A stretch of DNA of 64,000 nucleotides, from NCBI RefSeq assembly GCF_014199215.1, contig NZ_JACIJC010000005.1:310001-374000 (forward strand). Direction: 5' to 3'. The notes under the pieces are model-generated. The model did no database searches. It was not told the origin of the DNA and saw only the letters and a list, made by a program, of their open reading frames with translations. Each line of letters starts with the position of its first letter. Positions within the stretch are counted from its first letter, which is position 1. Source of the stretch: Sphingobium boeckii. Lineage in GTDB: Bacteria > Pseudomonadota > Alphaproteobacteria > Sphingomonadales > Sphingomonadaceae. Below are positions 40,102 to 48,936 of this stretch, piece by piece. The position numbers and the translations under genes were made by a program.

Positions 40102-41178
40102 ATGAATTCATTGGCCAGAGCATCGACCGCCAAGCCGGCAAAAGGCGCAGCAAAGCCCACGCCGGCACCCGCCTCAAATCGCGAACGTCCGGCAGAGCCG
40201 GTGCGCTATGAGGCGAGCAAGGACGAACTCATGGCCTTTTACCGCGAGATGCTGCTGATCCGGCGCTTCGAGGAAAAGGCGGGCCAGCTTTACGGTCTGG
40301 GCCTGATCGGCGGCTTCTGCCATCTCTATATCGGCCAGGAAGCGGTGGCCGTCGGGCTTCAGTCCGCGCTCGAAGTGGGCAAGGACAGCGTGATTACCGG
40401 CTATCGCGATCATGGCCACATGCTCGCATACGGCATCGCCCCCAAATTGATCATGGCCGAACTGACCGGACGCGAAGCGGGCATCAGCCGCGGCAAAGGC
40501 GGATCGATGCACATGTTTTCGGTCGAGCATAAATTCTACGGCGGGCACGGCATCGTCGGTGCGCAGGTGTCGCTGGGCACCGGCCTCGCGTTCAAGCACA
40601 AATATGCAAATGATGGCGGCGTGGCGATGGCCTATTTCGGTGACGGCGCATCGAACCAGGGCCAGGTCTACGAGAGCTTCAACATGGCTGAGCTGTGGAA
40701 GCTGCCGATCATCTTCGTGATCGAAAACAACCAATATGCCATGGGCACCAGCGTCAACCGCTCCTCGGCCGAAGACCAGCTCTACAAGCGTGGCGAGAGC
40801 TTCCGCATTCCCGGCCTCCAGGTGGACGGCATGGACGTGCTCGCGGTGCGCGGCGCGGCCAATACTGCGGTCGAATGGGTTCGTGCCGGTAAGGGGCCGA
40901 TCCTGCTTGAACTCAAGACCTATCGCTATCGCGGCCATTCCATGTCCGACCCCGCGAAATACCGTTCGCGCGACGAGGTCCAGGCGGTGCGCGACAAGTC
41001 CGATCCGATCGAACATGCCAAGCGCGATCTGGAAGCGCTGGGCGTGACCGAGGCGGACTTGAAGGATCTGGACAAGGAAATCCGCAAGATCGTGAGCGAA
41101 GCGGCCGATTTCGCCGAAAGCTCGCCCGAGCCCGGCCTGGCCGAACTTTATACCGATGTTCTGGTGGATACTTACTGA
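40102..41178 (+). CDS. pdhA: Pyruvate dehydrogenase E1 alpha subunit
   Basis: Thiamine-diphosphate-dependent subunit that decarboxylates pyruvate. The 358-residue protein has an N-terminal Ala/Pro/Lys-rich stretch, then [19 protein letters not shown], and the TPP motif region beginning [17 protein letters not shown] and ending IENNQ. The phosphorylation-loop equivalent [15 protein letters not shown] is present. It is coupled to pdhB with a one-base gap. The E2 and E3 genes are not in the window. Confidence 0.97.
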   Translation: MNSLARASTAKPAKGAAKPTPAPASNRERPAEPVRYEASKDELMAFYREMLLIRRFEEKAGQLYGLGLIGGFCHLYIGQEAVAVGLQSALEVGKDSVITGYRDHGHMLAYGIAPKLIMAELTGREAGISRGKGGSMHMFSVEHKFYGGHGIVGAQVSLGTGLAFKHKYANDGGVAMAYFGDGASNQGQVYESFNMAELWKLPIIFVIENNQYAMGTSVNRSSAEDQLYKRGESFRIPGLQVDGMDVLAVRGAANTAVEWVRAGKGPILLELKTYRYRGHSMSDPAKYRSRDEVQAVRDKSDPIEHAKRDLEALGVTEADLKDLDKEIRKIVSEAADFAESSPEPGLAELYTDVLVDTY

Positions 41179-41179
41179 T

Positions 41180-42574
41180 ATGGCTGTCGAACTGAAAATG
41201 CCCGCACTCTCCCCGACGATGGAAGAGGGCACGCTCGCCAAATGGCTGGTGAAGGAAGGCGATACCGTCAAATCCGGCGATATCCTGGCCGAGATCGAGA
41301 CCGACAAGGCGACGATGGAATTCGAGGCCGTCGACGAAGGCACCATCGCCAGCATCCTGGTCGCTGAAGGCACTGACGGCGTGAAGGTCGGCACCGTGAT
41401 TGCTTTGATCCAGGGCGAGGATGAAGAGGCCGCAGCGCCCGTCACCAAGGCACCGGAGCCTGCCCCTGCGCCCAAGACCGAAGAGCCCGCCGCTGCAGAA
41501 GCGCCCAAGAAGGCCGCATCAGGCACCGAGAAGCTCGCGAGCGACGCCAAGGCGGTCGTGGCTGATCCCGATATTCCCGCAGGCACCGAAATGGTGAAGA
41601 CCACGCTGCGCGAGGCTTTGCGCGATGCGATGGCCGAAGAAATGCGCGCGGACGATCGCGTGTTCGTGATGGGCGAGGAAGTCGCCGAATATCAGGGCGC
41701 GTATAAGGTCACCCAGGGACTGCTCGAGGAATTCGGTCCGCAGCGCGTGATCGATACGCCGATCACCGAATATGGCTTTGCCGGCGTCGGCACCGGCGCG
41801 GCCATGGCGGGCCTGCGCCCGATCATCGAGTTCATGACCTTCAATTTCGCGATGCAGGCGATCGACCACATTATCAATTCGGCGGCCAAGACCAATTACA
41901 TGTCCGGCGGCCAGATGCGTTGCCCGATCGTGTTCCGCGGCCCCAATGGCGCGGCCAGCCGCGTGGGCGCGCAGCACAGCCAGAATTACGGCCCCTGGTA
42001 CGCCAGCGTCCCCGGCCTGATCGTGATCGCGCCTTATGACGCGGCGGATGCCAAGGGGTTGCTGAAAGCCGCGATCCGCTCGAACGATCCCGTGGTCTTC
42101 CTCGAAAACGAACTGCTTTATGGCCGCACCTTCGACGTGCCCAAGCTGGACGATTATGTCCTGCCGATCGGCAAGGCGCGGATCATGCGCGCCGGCAAGG
42201 ACGTGACCATCGTGAGTTATTCGATCGGCGTCGGCCTGGCGCTCGACGCGGCCGAGAAACTGGCTGCCGAGGGCGTCGACGCCGAAGTGATCGACCTGCG
42301 CACGCTGCGCCCGCTGGACACCGCAACCGTGCTGGCAAGCCTGAAGAAGACCAACCGCATGGTGGTGGTCGAGGAGGGTTGGCCCACCTGCTCGATCTCA
42401 AGCGAGATCCTCGCCGTGGCGATGGAACAAGGCTTTGACGATCTGGACGCCCCCGTGCTGCGCGTCACCAATGAAGACGTGCCGCTGCCTTATGCCGCCA
42501 ATCTGGAGAAGATCGCATTGGTGGATGTGGATCGGGTGATCAAGGCGGTGAAGACGGTGACGTATAAGGGCTGA
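41180..42574 (+). CDS. pdhB: Pyruvate dehydrogenase E1 beta subunit with N-terminal lipoyl domain
   Basis: A 464-residue E1 beta subunit. Residues 1-80 are a biotinyl/lipoyl domain with the modified lysine in [14 protein letters not shown] (about 42), followed by a Pro/Ala/Glu-rich flexible linker (about 82-125) and the transketolase-like catalytic domain (about 135-455, with [25 protein letters not shown] and [12 protein letters not shown]). Fusing a lipoyl domain to E1 beta is known in alphaproteobacteria. It starts one base after pdhA. Convergent with the TadE-like gene. Confidence 0.97.
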   Translation: MAVELKMPALSPTMEEGTLAKWLVKEGDTVKSGDILAEIETDKATMEFEAVDEGTIASILVAEGTDGVKVGTVIALIQGEDEEAAAPVTKAPEPAPAPKTEEPAAAEAPKKAASGTEKLASDAKAVVADPDIPAGTEMVKTTLREALRDAMAEEMRADDRVFVMGEEVAEYQGAYKVTQGLLEEFGPQRVIDTPITEYGFAGVGTGAAMAGLRPIIEFMTFNFAMQAIDHIINSAAKTNYMSGGQMRCPIVFRGPNGAASRVGAQHSQNYGPWYASVPGLIVIAPYDAADAKGLLKAAIRSNDPVVFLENELLYGRTFDVPKLDDYVLPIGKARIMRAGKDVTIVSYSIGVGLALDAAEKLAAEGVDAEVIDLRTLRPLDTATVLASLKKTNRMVVVEEGWPTCSISSEILAVAMEQGFDDLDAPVLRVTNEDVPLPYAANLEKIALVDVDRVIKAVKTVTYKG

Positions 42575-42586
42575 GCCGGTGAAAGC

Positions 42587-43270
42587 TCAGACGTTATAGG
42601 CGCTGCAGAGTGATTTGGCGCTGTCCGCGAGACTGCCACCATTCTGCATCGTCTGCACCACACGGTCGCGGACCGAATAGGCCGAAGAATAGTTCATCGT
42701 GATTGGACCAAAGAATTTATCGGTGATGATGGGCTGATATTTGTAGATAATCTGCGCAAAAATCACGGGATTTCCGGGCTTGGCGGCGATTTGTGTTCCG
42801 TTAGCCGTGACAGGAGCGCTCAGGGTCGGACCCTCCGGAACTTTGACGTCACCGCTGGCTGGGACTTCCTTGCCTTTGCAGCGTCGCCAAGTCACAGTCT
42901 GGTCATCGGCTGTTGCGGTTGCAGCATTGTCTTCGACCGTCGAAATCATGATCCTGCCGTAATTCGTAATATCAATCCCCTGGCCCGCGAATTTCGCGCC
43001 GACCATCAATTCGTTGATATCAGCCTCGTCGATACGATCGCGGACGCGCGCGGCACCATCGGCCATCATGCTGGCAATATTGCTGACTCGCGCATTCGTT
43101 ATCGCGATATTGGCGAGTTCGACCCCGTACATGCAAAGCAGGATGAAAATCGGAAGCGAATAAGCGAATTCGATATAGGCCACGCCGCTGCGGCAGTCCT
43201 TCAACGCGCCGAGAACGGTGGTTTTCAACGGGCTTGCCGCCGCGCTGTCATGTTGGTTCTGCATGATCAT
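42587..43270 (-). CDS. TadE-like pilus assembly protein 1
   Basis: A 227-residue protein of the TadE/TadG-like pseudopilin group. After a short cytoplasmic start, GVAYIEFAYSLPIFILLCMY is the hydrophobic TadE-like segment (about 32-55) with the conserved glutamate (AYIEFA), then a long extracellular part. I chose the ATG at 43270 (ATGA overlap with the previous gene); 43279 and 43264 are also possible. It is the third gene of the group TadG-TadE-TadE and is convergent with pdhB. Confidence 0.8.
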   Translation of the reverse strand: MIMQNQHDSAAASPLKTTVLGALKDCRSGVAYIEFAYSLPIFILLCMYGVELANIAITNARVSNIASMMADGAARVRDRIDEADINELMVGAKFAGQGIDITNYGRIMISTVEDNAATATADDQTVTWRRCKGKEVPASGDVKVPEGPTLSAPVTANGTQIAAKPGNPVIFAQIIYKYQPIITDKFFGPITMNYSSAYSVRDRVVQTMQNGGSLADSAKSLCSAYNV

Positions 43271-43863
43271 ACCCCGCATTTGACGGGTGGATCGACAACA
43301 CCCGCATAAGGCTCACTGCGCAGGAAAGCGCCACGGCCGATGGTCACCGGATCATCCATCCCCACCATTTTTGCCAGTGGGGTGAGGCGTTTGTAACTCA
43401 CCGTCACCTGATAGCGAACGATGTCTTCAGCATCGCCGATGCCGTTGCGGCCCTGGCTGCTCGTGTCATAAGCGTTGTTCAGATTGTCATCGATGAAGCA
43501 ATCCGGCCCCAATTTATCATAGGAGCCATTGCTGTTGACATCAGTGGTCAGTTTTTCGGGTTTGCCGATCTTGCTATATTGCTCGAACGCCGCTGATTGC
43601 ACGGTGATATCAGCGGGTTTGGCGATCTGGCTGAGCTGGCCCTTGACGAAAGTCTCCAGCGTTGTCGCCGAAGCATTCTCCAGCGTCGCCTTGCGCGCTG
43701 CCGTGTTGACCGTCCCCTGCAAAACGGCGGTCGCATAGGCTTGATAGGCCAGGTCCATGCCGCCGAACATGAAGGTGAACAGCGGCAGCGCGATGATGGC
43801 GAATTCCATCGCGGTCGATCCGCTTTCGTCGCGGCCTAAAAGGCGGAGCTTTGGCGCTGTCAC
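43267..43863 (-). CDS. TadE-like pilus assembly protein 2
   Basis: A 198-residue TadE-like pseudopilin. The segment ESGSTAMEFAIIALPLFTFM (about 14-33) contains the TadE motif with the invariant glutamate at the start of the hydrophobic helix. The rest is extracellular, with an Asp/Asn-rich loop DVNSNGSYDKLGPD that could bind calcium. The start is GTG, overlapping the TadG stop (GTGA). Same operon as its neighbours; no prepilin peptidase or secretion ATPase gene is in the window. Confidence 0.85.
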   Translation of the reverse strand: MTAPKLRLLGRDESGSTAMEFAIIALPLFTFMFGGMDLAYQAYATAVLQGTVNTAARKATLENASATTLETFVKGQLSQIAKPADITVQSAAFEQYSKIGKPEKLTTDVNSNGSYDKLGPDCFIDDNLNNAYDTSSQGRNGIGDAEDIVRYQVTVSYKRLTPLAKMVGMDDPVTIGRGAFLRSEPYAGVVDPPVKCGV

Positions 43864-45422
43864 TGACCAATCCTGAGATTGCCGACCTTGTCCGAAATCT
43901 TCTTGAAGGCGTCCGCCAGATCCTGAGCGTCGCTCACCAGAATGGCCTGATCCGCATTCGATGCGCAGCCGGACAGATAGCTGTCCATAGCGTGATCAAG
44001 CATGGCGACCACCCAGACGTCGATGTTCAGGGGATCGGATTTGGCCTTGGCGCACATCAGCTTGAACCGATTGACGTGGATCAGTTCCAGATTGGCGTCG
44101 GAGGTTCCGGTTGAAGCGACACGCCCCGCGTATCTGGCAACGGAATAAGCGCTATAGCCCGACCTGTTCGGTGCCATGTCGCCATCGGTCATGAAGACGA
44201 TGGTGCGGCGCACTTTGACATTATTATATTTGTCGGGATTGTCTGCGCCGAAAATACCGGTGTTGGCGATCATCCTGACGCCCCAGTTCATCCCGATATC
44301 ATGATAGGTGTTGCCGTCACCCTGGAGGATCGTATCGACCTGCGTATTGAATTCGGTGGTGCTGGCCCATGATTTCATGGCGACCGCTGGCTTGGGACAA
44401 GCCGAATCGTAGTAATTCGAAGTGCTTTTGCTCTTTTCCGAGGATTCATCATACGGCCCCCAGCGTGTGGCATCGCTGTCGGGGATTTTGGCGATGTCGA
44501 GATCATAGGCAGCCGCAGGGATGCTTGTGCTGTCTTTGGTAAGTGCAGTGGTCGTCTGTCGTTCTTCGATGCAGCCCAGCCAAGTTCCGGTGAACCATGC
44601 GGCCGCCCGGTTTGTGGCGGTATCGGCTGTGCCATCGGACTTATAATAGGTATAAGGATTGCGAATATACGCGCTGTTCTTGGCATAGACCAGCTTACCG
44701 ACATTCGCCGTGCTCGAATATTGGACCATGCCGATCCGCATCCGCAGGCTTTTGGCCTCCAAGGCCAATTGGGCGGGACGCAAGCTGACATAGAGCGCCT
44801 TCAGCGCGTCCCGCAATTCCAGCATCTTGGCTTTTTTGGTGCCGTTGGTCGTTTTCTCGGTCGATTGATGGCAGCTCGTTGCGTCTGACAGATAGCAGTT
44901 CATCGAGCCGGTGGTATCCAGCACCATCATCAAGTCGGTATTGACGTAATATTCCTCGGCTTTGCACGCCACATCCACGCGCATTTCGTTCATGCCCACG
45001 ACGCGCAGCAATGTCGTCGGCACGGCGGTGGTCGCGGACATTTCAAACTGCTTGTCGGCGCTCAGCGCGGTGGACACGCGGTTGACAGCGGAATCATTGT
45101 CATCGACCAGCGTGGTCGAGCCCATCGTATTCTGTGGAAAATTGAAATAGAAGAAGCGAAGCGCTTCCTGCTTATCCGTCGTGGTCACGGTGGTGCCAGA
45201 CATGGACCGTCTGCCCGCCAGTGCGCCCGCGTCGCACGCCTGCTGCATCCGCGCCTTGACGAGATAGGCACGGCTGAGATCGACTGCGCCGCCGACCATG
45301 CCGGCTACGGGTATGACGGACATCGCGGTCATGAACATCACGTTGCCGCTTGTGTTCGTGCGCAGGCGCGAGAGGAATGTGCGCGGTTTTGCGCGCCTTT
45401 CCTGATTCCCCATCCTCGACAT
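43860..45422 (-). CDS. TadG-like protein with von Willebrand A domain
   Basis: A 520-residue protein. An N-terminal hydrophobic segment (GNVMFMTAMSVIPVAGMVGG) and the following VDLSRAYLVKARMQQACDAG match TadG. A VWA domain follows, with the metal site MMVLDTTGSMN (about 165) and later TIVFMTDGD, so it probably binds a divalent metal and an adhesive partner. Several cysteines (as in NCYLSDATSC) suggest an extracytoplasmic fold. ATG at 45422 or 45413. Heads a three-gene set, divergent from the synthase-like gene by 77 bp. Confidence 0.85.
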   Translation of the reverse strand: MSRMGNQERRAKPRTFLSRLRTNTSGNVMFMTAMSVIPVAGMVGGAVDLSRAYLVKARMQQACDAGALAGRRSMSGTTVTTTDKQEALRFFYFNFPQNTMGSTTLVDDNDSAVNRVSTALSADKQFEMSATTAVPTTLLRVVGMNEMRVDVACKAEEYYVNTDLMMVLDTTGSMNCYLSDATSCHQSTEKTTNGTKKAKMLELRDALKALYVSLRPAQLALEAKSLRMRIGMVQYSSTANVGKLVYAKNSAYIRNPYTYYKSDGTADTATNRAAAWFTGTWLGCIEERQTTTALTKDSTSIPAAAYDLDIAKIPDSDATRWGPYDESSEKSKSTSNYYDSACPKPAVAMKSWASTTEFNTQVDTILQGDGNTYHDIGMNWGVRMIANTGIFGADNPDKYNNVKVRRTIVFMTDGDMAPNRSGYSAYSVARYAGRVASTGTSDANLELIHVNRFKLMCAKAKSDPLNIDVWVVAMLDHAMDSYLSGCASNADQAILVSDAQDLADAFKKISDKVGNLRIGQ

Positions 45423-45499
45423 TTTCCGTTTACCCCATGGAAAGAAACTGCATAGGCTTCCGGCTATGACGGCGAATGGCAAAGCAGTGTTGAACGGGG

Positions 45500-46195
45500 A
45501 TGGTTAACGCAAAATTTGCCACGAATAGGGAGGGTGCCGATCCGGAAATCCAGCTTGCGCTGGCTTATGTCCCGGCATCGAAACGATCCGCCATGGCCGC
45601 GATGTGGGCGCTCGATGCGCAATTCGCCGGGATCGTCCGCAGCACGACCGAGCCACTGATCGGCGAGATGCGGCTGACGTGGTGGCATGATGCGGTGACG
45701 GCGCTGGGCACCGGCGGCGCGCCGGACGAGCCGTTGCTGCAAAGATTGTCCGCGGTGCTGGGCGGCACGTCTGCCGACTTTGAAGCGCTGGCGGGGATGG
45801 CCGATGGCTGGTCGGCGGTGCTTGAACCGCTGCCGCTGGATGACCTGACCTTGCGCCATTTCGCTGCGGGGCGGGGCGGGGCGCTGTTCCGGCAATTGGG
45901 TGTCTTGCTCGATGACCGCCCGTTCGAAGCGCTGACCACGGCCGGGGAGGGCTGGGCGCTGGTGGATTTCGCCTTTCGCTGCAGCAACCGCGAAACCGCC
46001 GAACGCGCGGTGGCCATGGCCTGGTCCGAATTGGAGTCATCTCTCGCCCATCGCTGGCCCAAACCCCTCCGGCCCTTGGGAATGCTGGCCGCTCTGGCGC
46101 TGCGGGATGCCCGCGGCGGGCTGGACACACCGCGGCGGCAGGGCGCGCCGGCCCGGCTGCTGCGGATGATGCGGCACAATTTGACCGGGCGCTGA
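45500..46195 (+). CDS. Squalene/phytoene-synthase-like protein lacking catalytic Asp motifs
   Basis: A 231-residue protein of the squalene/phytoene synthase superfamily, recognisable from EIQLALAYVPASKRSAMAAM, EMRLTWWHDAV and the general helical pattern. The first aspartate-rich motif of true synthases (DDxxD type) is replaced by DAQFAGIV, and no second motif is seen, so prenyl transfer is unlikely. This resembles the non-catalytic NDUFAF6-type group that helps build respiratory complex I, or a regulator of carotenoid synthesis. Family is likely; function is open. Divergent from tadG. Confidence 0.75.
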   Translation: MVNAKFATNREGADPEIQLALAYVPASKRSAMAAMWALDAQFAGIVRSTTEPLIGEMRLTWWHDAVTALGTGGAPDEPLLQRLSAVLGGTSADFEALAGMADGWSAVLEPLPLDDLTLRHFAAGRGGALFRQLGVLLDDRPFEALTTAGEGWALVDFAFRCSNRETAERAVAMAWSELESSLAHRWPKPLRPLGMLAALALRDARGGLDTPRRQGAPARLLRMMRHNLTGR

Positions 46196-46252
46196 CTTGC
46201 CCCGACGCCCTTTTCCGGACTAGCATCGGCCATGGCCGGGGAGGGCCGGGGG

Positions 46253-46723
46253 ATGGGACGCTTTATCGCCGGGGTCTGCTCGGCCTTGCTGCTCGCGGGC
46301 GCGGGCTTCTTTATCTGGACCAGCCGGGCGGATGTGAAATCGCCGATCGGCGCGCCGGCCGCAGCGCAGGTCGGTCTGCCTTTGCTCGGCGATCCGGTGG
46401 GCGAAGCGCCGTCGGCCACCGACAAGACCCGTGAGGAAAAGCGCTTCGGGCGGATCGACAAGGACAAGAATGGCACGATCACCGCCGAAGAATATTTCGC
46501 CAGCCGCTCCAAGGCCTTCCTCAAGCTGGACGTGAATGGCGACGGGCGGCTCTCCTTCGACGAATGGGCGGTGAAGACGCGCGAAAAATTCGCCAAGGCG
46601 GATGGGGATCGGTCCAAGACGCTGAACGCGGCGGAGTTTGCGACCACCGCGGTGGTGCGCAAGACGCCGGTGAAGCCGAAATGCGATTGCCCGGCCGTGG
46701 TGGCGGTGGCGGAGGAGGATTGA
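46253..46723 (+). CDS. EF-hand protein, membrane-anchored or secreted
   Basis: A 156-residue protein starting with a signal-anchor-like hydrophobic segment (RFIAGVCSALLLAGAGFFIW). Two clear EF-hand loops follow: DKDKNGTITAEEY (about 71-83) and DVNGDGRLSFDEW (about 95-107), each with the usual acidic calcium-binding positions; a third weak loop reads ADGDRSKTLNAAEF. It is likely a periplasmic calcium-binding protein. ATG at 46253 or, in frame, 46232. It ends before the triple palindrome at 46769-46891. Confidence 0.85.
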   Translation: MGRFIAGVCSALLLAGAGFFIWTSRADVKSPIGAPAAAQVGLPLLGDPVGEAPSATDKTREEKRFGRIDKDKNGTITAEEYFASRSKAFLKLDVNGDGRLSFDEWAVKTREKFAKADGDRSKTLNAAEFATTAVVRKTPVKPKCDCPAVVAVAEED

Positions 46724-46768
46724 GTTTCAAGACTATTGGCCCTTCTCCCAATCCGGTCATCTCCCAAT

Positions 46769-46891
46769 CCGTTTGTGTCGAGCGCAGTCGAGACACGGAC
46801 TTTGCAGGTGACACGTCCCTCGACTTCGCTCGGGACAAACGGGGTGGGGGCGTTTGGTTGTTGATCCCTCGACCGCGCTCGGGATGAGCGG
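46769..46891. repeat. Paired palindromic element, copy F, plus an extra half arm
   Basis: Arms 46769-46798 (GTGTC/GACAC) and 46813-46842 (GTCCC/GGGAC) form a 74-bp unit with a 14-bp loop. A third, weaker arm follows at 46862-46891. The stretch fills the 200-bp gap between the convergent EF-hand and trmFO genes; no gene is visible there. Confidence 0.9.
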
Positions 46892-46923
46892 ATTGGGGGG
46901 GAGTGACGGTTGCTGACTGAGAT

Positions 46924-48261
46924 TCATCCCCCCATCCACTCCGCCATCGCCTCCCGCGCCCTGGCGGTCATCATCAATTTGCGTTCGCCCTTCTTGGTTT
47001 TCTTGCCCTCCAGCGCCAGCGGCGGGAACAGGCCGAAATTGACGTTCATCGGCTGATAATTGTCAGCATCGGCGCCGCCGGTGATGTGCGACAGCAGAGC
47101 GCCCAGCGCGGTGGTCGGCGGGGGCGGGGTGATCGGCTGACCCAATATCTCGGCGGCGGCGAAGCGCCCGGCGAGCAGCCCGATCGCGGAGGATTCGACA
47201 TAGCCCTCGCAGCCGGTGATCTGCCCGGCAAAGCGGATGTGCGGCGCGGCCTTCAGGCGCAATGTGGGATCGAGCAATTTGGGGGACTGGATGAAGGTGT
47301 TGCGGTGCAACCCGCCCAGCCGCGCAAATTCGGCATTCTGCAGGCCGGGAATGGTGCGGAACAGGCGGACCTGCTCGGCATGTTTCAGCTTGGTCTGGAA
47401 GCCGACGATGTTCCACAAAGTGCCCAAGGCATTGTCCTGACGGAGCTGGACCACGGCCCAGGGCCAGTGCCCGGTGCGCGGATTATCGAGCCCGACGGGC
47501 TTCATCGGGCCGAACCGCAGCGTATCCAGCCCGCGCTCGGCCATCACCTCGATCGGCATACAGCCCTCGAAATAGGGCGTGTTCATCTCCCATTCCTTGA
47601 ACTCGCCCTTCTCGCCATCGAGCAGCCCCTGATGGAAAGCGAGATAGTCCGCCTTGGTCATCGGGCAATTGATATAATCCTTGCCGTCGCCCTCCGGCCC
47701 CACTTTATCCCAGCGGCTCGCCATCCAGCAGATATCCATATCGATGCTGTCACGGTGGACGATGGGCGCGATCGCATCGAAAAAGGCCAAAGCATCCTCG
47801 CCCGTCTGCGCGCCGATCGACTGCGCCAGAGCGGCATCGGTGAGCGGGCCGGTGGCGATGATGGTGAAGCCGGTTTCGGGCACCGCATCCACCCGCTCGC
47901 GCACGATCTCCACATTGGGGTGCGCGGCGAGCGCGGCGGTCACGTCATCGGCAAAACCATCGCGGTCCACTGCAAGCGCGGACCCGGCGGGCACCTTATG
48001 CACATGCGCCTTGGCCATGATGAGCGAATCGAGCGCGCGCATTTCCGAATGGAGCAGGCCGACCGCATTGCTGTTCGCATCATCGGAACGGAAGCTGTTG
48101 GAACAGACGAGCTCGGCCAATTTGTCGGTCTGATGCGCAGGCGTCATCTCCCCCGAACCGCGCATTTCCGAGAGGCGCACTTTGACGCCCGCATTGGCCA
48201 ATTGCCACGCGGCCTCGGATCCGGCGAGCCCGCCGCCGATGATATGGATTTGATGTGTCAT
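46924..48261 (-). CDS. trmFO: tRNA uracil-54 C5-methyltransferase TrmFO
   Basis: Folate- and FAD-dependent enzyme that makes ribothymidine 54 in tRNA. The 445-residue protein has the FAD motif [13 protein letters not shown] at the start, [12 protein letters not shown] with the active-site cysteine region, and [35 protein letters not shown] and [11 protein letters not shown] typical of TrmFO. Length is standard. Last gene of a minus-strand series beginning with the cupin and HTH genes, with a 76-bp gap to the HTH gene. Confidence 0.98.
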   Translation of the reverse strand: MTHQIHIIGGGLAGSEAAWQLANAGVKVRLSEMRGSGEMTPAHQTDKLAELVCSNSFRSDDANSNAVGLLHSEMRALDSLIMAKAHVHKVPAGSALAVDRDGFADDVTAALAAHPNVEIVRERVDAVPETGFTIIATGPLTDAALAQSIGAQTGEDALAFFDAIAPIVHRDSIDMDICWMASRWDKVGPEGDGKDYINCPMTKADYLAFHQGLLDGEKGEFKEWEMNTPYFEGCMPIEVMAERGLDTLRFGPMKPVGLDNPRTGHWPWAVVQLRQDNALGTLWNIVGFQTKLKHAEQVRLFRTIPGLQNAEFARLGGLHRNTFIQSPKLLDPTLRLKAAPHIRFAGQITGCEGYVESSAIGLLAGRFAAAEILGQPITPPPPTTALGALLSHITGGADADNYQPMNVNFGLFPPLALEGKKTKKGERKLMMTARAREAMAEWMGG

Positions 48262-48337
48262 GGTCGCGGGCGATAGCGGGGAATGGACGGGGATGCGAGG
48301 GGGGCGTGTCGCATGGCGGGGGCGTTTTGGGCAAAGG

Positions 48338-48823
48338 TCACACGAAGATCACGCTGTCGGAATGTGGGACAGGGCCGCATGGGGGGCGGACACTGTCTAC
48401 CTGGGGTGGACCAAGGTCACACCGTGCTGGGTGGGTGATGATTACGTTGAAACGTGCAGTTTCGTCGTTGAACGGAGTGGCGGCCGGGCGGACGGAAACA
48501 CGGCGCATGGGCCAATCGGCTTGGCGCGCGGTGGCCCGTCTCTGCTGTCGCCTTTTGCGGGCGACGGCAAGTGCGGCATTCCAGGCGGCGCGGAAGCCTG
48601 GTTCGTTCAGCCGCGCCTTATAGACGCCCGATTTGGACACGCCAGCCGCCGCAGCGGCAGCGCTGACGGGCTGGCCAGAACGGAGCGCGGCGAGGAAGAC
48701 ATCGTGCCACGATCGGGCGCGGGGCTGGAGAAAAGCGGCGCGCTGTTCGGCAATTTCCTTGAGCGCGGCGGCTTGGCGGAGGGCGAAGGCGCGGATGGCG
48801 GATTTGCGGCGGGGCTTGGGCAT
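48338..48823 (-). CDS. Helix-turn-helix protein
   Basis: A 161-residue protein. Residues about 38-90 read as a helix-turn-helix ([20 protein letters not shown] then [18 protein letters not shown]), similar to the DNA-binding part of phage terminase small subunits or transposase-type HTH proteins. The flanks are strongly basic, with [13 protein letters not shown]. The last 60 residues do not look like a fold and may reflect a degraded C-terminus. No good ribosome binding site is seen. It lies between the cupin-DUF2867 gene and trmFO, 76 bp before the latter. A regulator role for the cupin gene is possible but unproven. Confidence 0.6.
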   Translation of the reverse strand: MPKPRRKSAIRAFALRQAAALKEIAEQRAAFLQPRARSWHDVFLAALRSGQPVSAAAAAAGVSKSGVYKARLNEPGFRAAWNAALAVARKRRQQRRATARQADWPMRRVSVRPAATPFNDETARFNVIITHPARCDLGPPQVDSVRPPCGPVPHSDSVIFV

Positions 48824-48936
48824 GAGTGGAACGTATCATGAACATGGGAGTGTAGGAAAGCGGTGGTGCCAAGCAGCAGTCCAACCGTCCAGAAGGAGGA
48901 ATTGAAACACAATATCCAAGACTAACTATCTGAAAT

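Noticed and set aside
48260-48841. A 193-codon plus-strand frame opposite the HTH gene
   Set aside because: It has Gly/Ala/Arg-rich shadow composition; the minus-strand HTH motif is the better explanation.
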